Positions 1 through 4,698 of a stretch of DNA of 5,399 bases are shown in pieces. The notes under the pieces were generated by a model, which saw nothing but the letters and a program-made list of their open reading frames with translations, searched no databases and had not been told where the DNA came from. Position 1 is the first letter of the stretch; every line of letters starts with the position of its first letter. Source of the DNA: an uncultured Clostridium sp. (GTDB taxonomy: Bacteria > Bacillota > Clostridia > TANB77 > CAG-508); assembly GCA_947568605.1 (NCBI GenBank), contig CANOPV010000068.1:1-5399 (forward strand). The letters run 5' to 3'. The position numbers and the translations under genes were made by a program.

Positions 1-376
1 CAAATCTCGTACCATTTTTAATATTATCAATAATCTCATTAATCTCATCAATGCTTTCATCTAAAACATCAATTCTAAAACAATTTATAGACAAATCAGA
101 AACATCAAGAAAAGTAGTCTTACTATTATAAATTGTAGTAACTGTCTGAATATTATCAGGAATTAATCTAAATAAAAATCCCATTCTATCTTTTAAATAA
201 TATTTATTAGAATAAGAACAATTTTTAGTATAATTTGAATTTTTTATTGTAGGGGCACGGGGTACCGCACCCTGTGTTTTACATTCAGGATAACATTTAT
301 TAGTCTTACCCAATAAACAATAATTAGAATTCATTAAAGGCAAATTACCATATACAATAAGTTCGAGATTTGGCAT
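1..376 (-). CDS. C-terminal piece of the U32 gene, open to the window edge (partial)
   Basis: The frame from the ATG at 376-374 gives 125 codons without a stop and continues past the window edge. It begins MPNLELIVYGNLPLM, the hallmark of the last U32 block, and has Cys-rich positions (NYCLL, CYPEC, NCSYS) followed by YYLKDRMGFLFRL and an IYN motif, as in long U32 proteins. The main open segment ends in TAA one base before this ATG (TAAtATG), so translational reinitiation is possible in principle, but no good RBS is seen. The same frame extends upstream through the insert to an ATG at 439. The residues TQGAVPRAPTI come from a second GC-rich palindrome (about 248-277) that sits here in frame. 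I regard this as the displaced tail of the same gene rather than an independent gene. Confidence 0.65.
   Translation of the reverse strand, partial: MPNLELIVYGNLPLMNSNYCLLGKTNKCYPECKTQGAVPRAPTIKNSNYTKNCSYSNKYYLKDRMGFLFRLIPDNIQTVTTIYNSKTTFLDVSDLSINCFRIDVLDESIDEINEIIDNIKNGTRF
248..277. repeat. GC-rich palindromic mini-element inside the U32 gene, frame kept
   Basis: A G+C island in a very AT-rich gene. It opens with TGTAGGGG (248-255), the same head as the insert at 377-422. It can fold as CACGGGG (256-262) with CCCTGTG (270-276), a 7-bp stem including one G-T pair and a 7-nt loop. An alternative fold on the minus-strand RNA pairs GGGTGCGG with CCCCGTGCCC using wobble pairs. The frame passes through it and adds about ten residues (TQGAVPRAPT) between two Cys-containing blocks. 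The exact borders are uncertain because no uninterrupted copy is available. Confidence 0.6.
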
Positions 377-422
377 ATTATATGTAGGGGTGTTCTCTGG
401 GCGTCTGCGTCCGAATGGTGCC
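377..422. repeat. GC-rich mini-element (about 46 bp) that frameshifts the U32 gene
   Basis: Reading on the plus strand, TATATGTAGGGG starts a GC-rich block that contains the imperfect palindrome GGGCGTCTGCGTCC (399-412) and ends near GGTGCC (417-422). Removing 377-422 joins the two halves of the U32 gene in frame (46 = 3n+1), between DDIKDI and MPNLELIVYG. ATAT occurs on both sides (380-383 on the left, 424-427 on the right), which may be a short target duplication. The head TGTAGGGG is shared with the element at 248-277 in the same orientation, so the two probably belong to one repeat family. I see no transposase; such elements would be non-autonomous. Confidence 0.6.
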
Positions 423-2390
423 AATATCTTTAATGTCATCTCTATTTAATTCAGGAGATAAAGTAATAGTATTTATACCATATTTTAAAAGTTCTAATAC
501 ACTTTCATTATTAAAAACATTTAAAGTATAATTTGATATAATCTCATAATTTTCAATATAATCTTTTAATAAAACTAAATCACCTAAATTAGAAATAACA
601 AAACCCTTAATATTATATAAATTCAAAGCATTTTGAATATTATTAATAAATAAATTCCTATAATTATCTCTAATAATAGTTGGCATATAAATATATACAT
701 TAAAATTATTAGATAAATTTCTTAATAAATCAGAATAATTTTTATTACAAAAATACTTTAAAGGAATATATAATTTATCTATATTTTTCAAATTATAATA
801 ATCAATTTCATTGTTTAAAATATTTAATAATAAAGAAATTTTAGAATTATCACAATAAGAAATATTATCATATATTGGTAAAGTTACTGATATAGGTAAG
901 CGTTTATAACTATCAATAATCATATTTTCTAATTGAGATAAAGCATTTCTTCTTAATTCATTTAATTTACTTATACTTGATATATATAAATTTTCGCCTA
1001 AATTTACTATTATTTTTTCAAATTCAAAAGAAGTATTATTAGTTTTTGAAAGTTGAGCAATAATTCTTTCCTTTGAAATAGGAGCATTTACAGCAGGTAC
1101 AGGCATTATATCTGATTTTATAATAGTATTTATTTTAGAATTATTAAAAAGTTTTACTTTAAAAGTTATAGGTGAATTTTCATAAATATTAATTTCTCCT
1201 ATAAGTTTATTTTTTATAAATTCATTTCCAGAATATGTAGGTTTTATACTATCAATTAAGTCCTTACTAGATATTTTATAAATCTTATCACCGGGTTTAA
1301 TACTACCTTTCATACGACCGATTTTAACATAATTGTTAGGTTCTGCACTCGAAATATTTGTATTTCCAATCATTAATTCAGAAACGGTATATTGAGAATT
1401 TTCTTTTTCAAAACTGATACTATCTCCAATACTTAATGGATAATTTAATTTTAAAGAAATATGACCTTTATTTTCATTATAATTTGATACATTTCCAATA
1501 TAAATTCCCATATTATTAGGTTTAAATTTATAAATTAAATTATTATTATATTCAGAAGAAAGATGACCACTTGAAAAATTGCCACGATTAAATACTTGCA
1601 ATAAATCTAATTTATCTTTTTCATCTATAATATAATTATAATTATTAAGAAATTTATCAATATATTTTCGATAAATTTTAGTAACAATTCCAACATATTC
1701 AGGAGATTTCATTCTTCCTTCAATTTTGAAACAGCAAACACCAGCATTAATTAATTGAGGCAAAAATTCTAAACCACATAAATCTTTTGGGCTTAATAAA
1801 TAACCTTTATCAATTAAAGTTTCATTTTCAATTAATTCATAAGGTAGTCTACACGCTTGTGCACATTTACCTCTATTTCCTGAACGTCCACCAATCATAC
1901 TTGAAAATAGACACTGACCAGAATAAGAAATACAAAGTGCTCCGTGAATAAAACTTTCAATTTCTATATTAGAATTTTTACAAATATATTCTATTTCAGG
2001 ACACGATAATTCACGAGATAGAACAACACGCTTAAAGCCTAATTTTTCAGCCTCAATTACACCTTCTAAATTATGAATAGTCATTTGAGTACTTGCGTGA
2101 ATTGGCAAATCTGGAAAAGATTTTATTAAAATTGAAGCAAGCCCTAAATCTTGAACAATTATTGCATCAATTCCAAGTGTATATGCTTTACTTGCAATTT
2201 GAATAGCAGTTTCTAATTCATCATTTTTAATTAAAGTATTTAATGCTAAATGTACTTTTACATTTCTAAGATGAGCATAATTTATTGCTTTTTCTAAATC
2301 ATCTAAATTAAAATTTGTAGCAGAATATCTTGCATTAAAATTTTCTACGCCAAGATATACGGCGTTAGCACCATTTTGTACAGCAGCCAT
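378..2390 (-). CDS. Main open segment of the U32 gene (670 codons, internal ATG)
   Basis: This is the longest uninterrupted piece of the broken gene. The segment holds the family signature: ESFIHGALCISYSGQC (about residues 145-160), then GGRSGNRGKCAQAC (167-180) and FKIEGRMKSPEYV (221-233). Cysteines at about 153, 160, 176 and 180 are the conserved set thought to bind a metal or Fe-S cluster. Residues from about 240 to 490 fit the all-beta insert plus the DUF3656-type region seen in RlhA-like proteins. The ATG at 2390 is unlikely to be the native start: it lies 20 codons inside the conserved N-terminus and has no well-placed Shine-Dalgarno (the nearest GGAG is 14 nt away). The last 16 or so residues, beginning GTIRTQTPREHPYI, are encoded by the GC-rich insert and are foreign to the family. 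If translated, the product would lack both the first beta strand and the C-terminal domain. Confidence 0.75.
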   Translation of the reverse strand: MAAVQNGANAVYLGVENFNARYSATNFNLDDLEKAINYAHLRNVKVHLALNTLIKNDELETAIQIASKAYTLGIDAIIVQDLGLASILIKSFPDLPIHASTQMTIHNLEGVIEAEKLGFKRVVLSRELSCPEIEYICKNSNIEIESFIHGALCISYSGQCLFSSMIGGRSGNRGKCAQACRLPYELIENETLIDKGYLLSPKDLCGLEFLPQLINAGVCCFKIEGRMKSPEYVGIVTKIYRKYIDKFLNNYNYIIDEKDKLDLLQVFNRGNFSSGHLSSEYNNNLIYKFKPNNMGIYIGNVSNYNENKGHISLKLNYPLSIGDSISFEKENSQYTVSELMIGNTNISSAEPNNYVKIGRMKGSIKPGDKIYKISSKDLIDSIKPTYSGNEFIKNKLIGEINIYENSPITFKVKLFNNSKINTIIKSDIMPVPAVNAPISKERIIAQLSKTNNTSFEFEKIIVNLGENLYISSISKLNELRRNALSQLENMIIDSYKRLPISVTLPIYDNISYCDNSKISLLLNILNNEIDYYNLKNIDKLYIPLKYFCNKNYSDLLRNLSNNFNVYIYMPTIIRDNYRNLFINNIQNALNLYNIKGFVISNLGDLVLLKDYIENYEIISNYTLNVFNNESVLELLKYGINTITLSPELNRDDIKDIGTIRTQTPREHPYI

Positions 2391-2449
2391 TAAACACTCA
2401 AAATCTCCGTACCGGAGACAACAATTCTATATGTTTCATTACATCATTT

Positions 2450-2489
2450 TCCTTTCAGTTTTATTTTTTTATAATTCAAATTTATTATA
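2450..2489 (-). promoter_or_regulatory. Probable -10 box and RBS of the U32 gene
   Basis: On the minus strand a perfect TATAAT (2489-2484) lies about 45 nt before the ATG at 2439. The hexamer 17 nt upstream (GTAAAT, 2512-2507) is a poor -35, so the promoter call is weak. AAAGGA (2455-2450) with a 10-nt spacer supports the start at 2439 rather than the internal ATG at 2390. Confidence 0.3.
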
Positions 2490-2716
2490 AGCCAGTTATT
2501 TTAATTATTTACTTTTTTACATTTTAAACGCCTTACTGGTCGGACTATCATAAAATCATTTATTTAAAAAGATTTGTATACTCATTATTAATATAAGTTA
2601 TAGTTAATAATATCCTCCCAAACTGCGCGTCGTTAAAATGTTAAAAAAATAAATATTAAAATACCTGTCTTTTTCTGAATACTGCTTTTAGGCGAAATAC
2701 TTAAAGCGAAGCGTGA

Positions 2717-2838
2717 GGCGAGATATATATTTTTTTCTCAAATGAGCGTTTCGGGGGGACCGCTGAATGCTGTTAGATACGATAGTATCGTTACAGCATC
2801 AGTGGGAAGACGCGAAATGAAAAAAATATATACTTGCC
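2717..2838. repeat. 122-nt imperfect palindrome (MITE-like element or structured RNA)
   Basis: The arms match in tiers. GGCGAG (2717-2722) pairs with CTTGCC (2833-2838). The TATATATTTTTTT-type arm (2724-2736) pairs with AAAAAAATATATA (2820-2832). GCGT (2746-2749) pairs with ACGC (2810-2813). CCGCTG (2760-2765) pairs with CAGTGG (2800-2805). ATGCTGT (2767-2773) pairs with ACAGCAT (2793-2799). GATAC (2776-2780) pairs with GTATC (2785-2789) around a GATA loop. The outer sequences (AGCGAAGCGTGA and GAAGGTAGCGGAGC) are GC-rich and roughly alike, so true ends may lie slightly farther out. No ORF lies inside. It may be a non-autonomous palindromic insertion or a transcribed structured RNA; the sequence alone does not decide. 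Confidence 0.6.
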
Positions 2839-2859
2839 GAAGGTAGCGGAGCAAAAAAC

Positions 2860-2889
2860 TTTTCTTAATTGTAACACAAATTAAGAAAA
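2860..2889. other. Perfect 11-bp AT-rich hairpin upstream of the small Cys-rich gene
   Basis: TTTTCTTAATT (2860-2870) is the exact reverse complement of AATTAAGAAAA (2879-2889), with an 8-nt loop. Read on the minus strand the stem is followed by G and six T (2858-2853), so it could act as a weak terminator in that direction. It also overlaps the place where the -35 contact of the downstream promoter must lie, so it might instead be an operator. Confidence 0.4.
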
Positions 2890-2901
2890 AATCATACTAT
2901 A
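2874..2901 (+). promoter_or_regulatory. Candidate sigma-K (or sigma-E) promoter of the Cys-rich small gene
   Basis: CATACTATA (2893-2901) fits the known sigma-K -10 consensus CATAnnnTA, and an AC dinucleotide at 2874-2875 lies 17 nt upstream, the usual sigma-K spacing. The -10 also resembles the sigma-E form CATACAnT, but no good sigma-E -35 is present. The vegetative -35 position (2872-2877, TAACAC) is a poor match to TTGACA, which favours a sporulation sigma factor. The match is short and unproven. Confidence 0.4.
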
Positions 2902-2912
2902 TATAAAAAAAT

Positions 2913-2920
2913 AAGGAGGT
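2913..2920 (+). promoter_or_regulatory. Perfect Shine-Dalgarno of the small Cys-rich gene
   Basis: AAGGAGGT is a full-length anti-16S match, 6 nt before the ATG at 2927. It makes this short reading frame credible despite its size. Confidence 0.8.
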
Positions 2921-2926
2921 AATTTT

Positions 2927-3097
2927 ATGCAAGAAGAAGCAAGAAATTGTGGATGTGGATGCAACAATGGTAATCCATTAAGTAACTTATTTGGAGGCTG
3001 TGGCTGTGGTTGTGGAAATGATACAGAAATATTATTCTTTATAATAATATTCCTATTATTATTTACAAACTTTGGTTGTTGCTGTAATAACAGATAA
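2927..3097 (+). CDS. Small Cys-rich single-pass membrane protein, probably spore-associated (56 aa)
   Basis: The protein has three parts. A short polar head with CGCGC (residues 8-12) comes first. A Gly-Cys block with CGCGC (25-29) follows. Then comes one hydrophobic segment (about 35-47, ILFFIIIFLLLF) followed by TNFGCCCNNR. Nine of its 56 residues are cysteine, in three clusters. Small proteins with a Gly/Cys-rich head and a single C-terminal hydrophobic segment, such as the YjcZ type, are common in spore-forming Firmicutes and several are spore-coat or mother-cell products. I cannot assign it to a named family. The spore role is inferred from this layout and from the sigma-K-like promoter just upstream. 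The start is fixed by the perfect RBS. It stands alone, with a hairpin terminator right after it. The cysteines could bind metal or crosslink by disulfides. Confidence that it is a real gene is high; its role is uncertain. Confidence 0.82.
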   Translation: MQEEARNCGCGCNNGNPLSNLFGGCGCGCGNDTEILFFIIIFLLLFTNFGCCCNNR

Positions 3098-3110
3098 CAT
3101 AGAAAAAATA

Positions 3111-3177
3111 AATACTTAAAAATTAAAAAATAACAATCCATATTTTATGGACTGTTATTTTTTAATTTTTAAGTATT
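3111..3177 (+). terminator. Long hairpin terminator after the Cys-rich gene
   Basis: Positions 3111-3142 pair with 3146-3177 around a 3-nt loop, 32 bp with a single A-C mismatch (3136/3152). The descending arm includes TTATTTTTTAATTTTT, so A-tract and U-tract are built into the stem, as in bidirectional terminators. It begins 13 nt after the stop codon. It separates the small gene from the next promoter at 3183. Confidence 0.75.
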
Positions 3178-3182
3178 ATGTA

Positions 3183-3211
3183 TTGAAATTATGTAAAAAG
3201 TATGATACTAT
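3183..3211 (+). promoter_or_regulatory. Sigma-A-type promoter of the 428-residue protein gene
   Basis: TTGAAA (3183-3188), a 17-nt spacer and TACTAT (3206-3211) make a good vegetative promoter. It sits just after the terminator hairpin. Transcription would start near 3218, right at the base of the structured leader. The -10 area shares the 11-mer ATACTATATAT (3205-3215) with the promoter of the small Cys-rich gene (2894-2904). Confidence 0.55.
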
Positions 3212-3218
3212 ATATGCA

Positions 3219-3293
3219 CGTTGGAATGTTTCCAAAGTATTTATTGAAATTTAGATTATTCTATATTTCAAAAATTTTGGAAATACCAAGTCG
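3219..3293 (+). promoter_or_regulatory. Structured leader (multi-tier hairpin) of the 428-residue protein gene
   Basis: Three nested stems can form. TTGG (3221-3224) pairs with CCAA (3286-3289). TTTCCAAA (3229-3236) pairs with TTTGGAAA (3276-3283). TTGAAATtTAGA (3244-3255) pairs with TCTAtATTTCAA (3260-3271), with one T-T mismatch and a TTAT loop. The element occupies the 5' end of the predicted transcript and ends about 30 nt before the RBS. A smaller alternative hairpin (TTGGAA 3221-3226 with TTCCAA 3230-3235) would compete with it, as in switching leaders. I do not recognise a known riboswitch class; the lack of a conserved-looking core argues for a protein-binding dyad or an mRNA stabiliser. 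Confidence 0.5.
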
Positions 3294-3298
3294 CAATT
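3281..3298 (+). repeat. Left copy of an 18-bp imperfect inverted repeat bracketing the 428-residue protein gene
   Basis: AAATACCAAGTCGCAATT matches the reverse complement of 4621-4638 at 16 of 18 positions; the two mismatches are adjacent in the centre. It lies 34 nt before the start codon and overlaps the 3' arm of the leader hairpin. Confidence 0.55.
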
Positions 3299-3318
3299 CT
3301 ATACTAAATTTAATTTAC

Positions 3319-3324
3319 AGGAGG
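3319..3324 (+). promoter_or_regulatory. Shine-Dalgarno of the 428-residue protein gene
   Basis: AGGAGG with an 8-nt spacer to the ATG at 3333 fixes the start. Confidence 0.8.
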
Positions 3325-3332
3325 AAAAAAGT

Positions 3333-4619
3333 ATGTTTAGTGCAACTTTGAAAAACTACGATGAGGACCAGGTTTTTAATGAGTTAGTTCGGGGCTTTAA
3401 TGAAGAAAAGATTCCTAACAACAAACTCACATTGGATGAAAAAAAGGGTATAATAACCTTTCTCTCGGAAAATGAGCCGTCTATGAACATTTTAAGAGCA
3501 ATGTATCATTGTGGTGTTGTTACAATGGCTTGGGAAGACAATAAAGATTCCCTTGCTACCGATGACAATGTAACAAACGGCAAAAACGACAACGCTACTA
3601 TCGACGCTAAACCTAACAACAAGAGTTCGACAAAAAAAGAAGCAACATCGGCATCTTCAAAATCAGTGAAAACTGAAAAGGGCGACAAAAAGAAGAAATC
3701 TGTCAAAACGGTAAATAAGGGAGGGGGCTATGAGCGTCGTTCTGAATATTCTACCGAAGAATACTTCGAAATTGAAAAAATTCCTGAATTAAAGGAACTT
3801 ATTCAGAATGCTGACACTGATACATGCTTGATAAACTCTGTATCAAGATGGTTAGGGTTAACCAAAAAAACAGAAAACAGATGGACCAAAATTATCAGAA
3901 GTGTTTTGAAGGAAGGTAGTTTAAACTGGACTAAATTTTCAAAAAGTTTCAATTGTTCAGTTTATTCTTTATCAACTATGTATAACACAAAAGTAAAATC
4001 AGCAATGCAACCTTATGGAATTGCTATTACAGCACAAAAATTTATACTTACTGTTGTAAATTACTACAAGCGGGTTCATACTATTAAGACGACGGAAACC
4101 AAGACAGAAGAGTCTTCTGAAAATTCCGATTCTGATGAATCAGACAAAGGAGATTTAAAAGGGTCTTCTGAAAAAGGCGAGAAACTGATTGAAGAGAGTT
4201 CTAAAATTGTTGTTTCTGAAAAAACAGAAGTAATAACTAAAACTACTTCTAAAAATCTCGTTTCCGAAATGAAATGTATGGCAGGAATTAAGCCCTTTGA
4301 GAAAGCATTAAAGAAAATAAATTCAAAATTAGAAACTGATGAAAAGGTTTTATATATTTTGGAAAAAATGGGTTTATCTTCAATCGAAGAGAAAAACCGT
4401 GAAATCATATCCGAAAGTTGTAGGTATATGCTTACTTACAAAATGCCATCTTCGTTTAAAGACGTCATTTTTAAGGAAATGTATCAAAGATGTTTTTTAC
4501 CTGAGATAATAATGATTTTAAGTACATTTATTAATAATTATGTGCAAAAATTCGACAGTGAAAGAAAGGTTAAAGCATTTGATTTTCTTAATGAGTTGTA
4601 CGATGTTGTGACACTTTAA
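3333..4619 (+). CDS. Unrecognised 428-residue modular protein
   Basis: I do not recognise a family. The sequence shows an N-terminal block (about 1-68), predicted helical, with MFSATLKNYDEDQVFNELV and LRAMYHCGVVTMAW. A Lys/Ser/Thr/Asn-rich linker follows (70-133, ending GGGYERR). A central block (134-252) has aromatic and basic residues, SRWLGLTKKTENRWTKIIRS and NWTKFSKSFNCSVYSLSTMYN; the latter could be an HTH-like DNA-contact unit. Next is a second linker rich in E/S/T/K (253-308) and a helical C-terminal block (309-428) ending in NELYDVVTL. There is no signal peptide, membrane segment or obvious catalytic motif, so it is probably cytoplasmic. Codon use is less AT-biased than in both neighbours (more GTT, GGC, CGT, TCG), which suggests a recent arrival. 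It has its own promoter, a structured leader and flanking inverted repeats. A nucleic-acid-binding or phage/mobile-element role is possible but not shown. Confidence 0.8.
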   Translation: MFSATLKNYDEDQVFNELVRGFNEEKIPNNKLTLDEKKGIITFLSENEPSMNILRAMYHCGVVTMAWEDNKDSLATDDNVTNGKNDNATIDAKPNNKSSTKKEATSASSKSVKTEKGDKKKKSVKTVNKGGGYERRSEYSTEEYFEIEKIPELKELIQNADTDTCLINSVSRWLGLTKKTENRWTKIIRSVLKEGSLNWTKFSKSFNCSVYSLSTMYNTKVKSAMQPYGIAITAQKFILTVVNYYKRVHTIKTTETKTEESSENSDSDESDKGDLKGSSEKGEKLIEESSKIVVSEKTEVITKTTSKNLVSEMKCMAGIKPFEKALKKINSKLETDEKVLYILEKMGLSSIEEKNREIISESCRYMLTYKMPSSFKDVIFKEMYQRCFLPEIIMILSTFINNYVQKFDSERKVKAFDFLNELYDVVTL

Positions 4620-4620
4620 A

Positions 4621-4638
4621 AATTGTAACTTGGTATTT
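4621..4638 (-). repeat. Right copy of the 18-bp inverted repeat
   Basis: AATTGTAACTTGGTATTT begins one base after the stop codon of the 428-residue protein and directly abuts the hairpin at 4639. It is the inverted partner of 3281-3298. In the transcript the two copies could pair and bring the 5' and 3' ends together. Confidence 0.55.
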
Positions 4639-4672
4639 TATCCACCCGAATCTTTTTAGATTTGGGTGGATA
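4639..4672 (+). terminator. GC-rich hairpin after the 428-residue gene (terminator without a U-tract)
   Basis: TATCCACCCGAATCT (4639-4653) pairs with AGATTTGGGTGGATA (4658-4672), 15 bp with one G-T pair and a TTTT loop. It is placed like a terminator, 19 nt after the stop, but is followed by CATAAATAAAAAA rather than a T-run on either strand. It may be a leaky terminator, a processing site or a 3' stabiliser. I see no clear promoter between it and the next gene, so read-through into that gene is plausible. Confidence 0.5.
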
Positions 4673-4687
4673 CATAAATAAAAAAAT

Positions 4688-4691
4688 GGAG
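4688..4691 (+). promoter_or_regulatory. RBS of the partial downstream gene
   Basis: GGAG with a 7-nt spacer to the ATG at 4699 supports that start; no other in-frame ATG lies close by. Confidence 0.55.
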
Positions 4692-4698
4692 TAAATAT

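Larger units (their letters stand above)
1..2439 (-). pseudogene. U32-family (RlhA/YdcP-like) protein gene, frameshifted twice and cut by the window edge
   Basis: U32 proteins of the COG0826 type, formerly called collagenase-like peptidases, include enzymes that act in RNA hydroxylation (E. coli RlhA on 23S rRNA, TrhP on tRNA). The natural start is probably the ATG at 2439-2437: it is preceded by AAAGGA (2450-2455) and gives MKHIELLSP, the usual start of the family. That frame stops at 2400-2398, but the next frame continues with GDFECL directly into MAAVQNGANAVYLG, so one extra base lies in 2405-2417, in the conserved PAGDF-type motif. A second +1 shift is caused by a GC-rich insert of about 46 bp at 377-422. 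Beyond it the frame starting at 376 stays open to the window edge and reads LELIVYG, then YYLKDRMG, both typical of the family C-terminus. The summed frames approach the length of the long, DUF3656-containing version. Sequencing error could explain the single-base shift, but not the insert. Confidence 0.82.
2440..2926. other. Gene-free interval between divergent genes
   Basis: No convincing coding sequence is present in 487 bp. It holds the U32 promoter/RBS area, a small dyad at 2585-2610 (TTATTAA...TTAATAA), a GC-rich patch with CCTCCC and GCGCGTCG (2614-2632), the large palindrome at 2717-2838, the hairpin at 2860-2889, and the promoter and RBS of the small Cys-rich gene. Isolated GC-rich patches in otherwise AT-rich DNA, such as 2529-2545, may be decayed palindromic elements like those in the U32 gene, but this is speculative. 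Confidence 0.6.

Noticed and set aside
2585..2619. Dyad TTATTAA...TTAATAA and a minus-strand GGGAGG (complement of 2614-2619)
   Set aside because: The AT-rich dyad is short with a bulge, and the GGGAGG is not followed by a start codon at a useful distance; the only nearby minus-strand frame has nine codons.
2881..3141. 86-codon minus-strand open frame, Pro/Gln-rich in its centre
   Set aside because: It is antisense to the Cys-rich gene; its Pro/Gln repeats are the complement of the Gly/Cys codons, and it has no RBS.
3242..3251. Second copy of TATTGAAATT (first at 3181-3190) as an extra -35 box
   Set aside because: No -10 lies 16-18 nt downstream; these bases are better explained as the inner stem of the leader hairpin.
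3506..3706. 66-codon minus-strand open frame
   Set aside because: It is a shadow of the Lys/Ser-rich linker of the 428-residue gene, with no RBS or promoter.
4076..4408. 110-codon minus-strand open frame, Ser/Phe-rich
   Set aside because: It is the antisense of the Glu/Lys-rich linker; such codons read backwards give Phe/Ser and stay open by composition.
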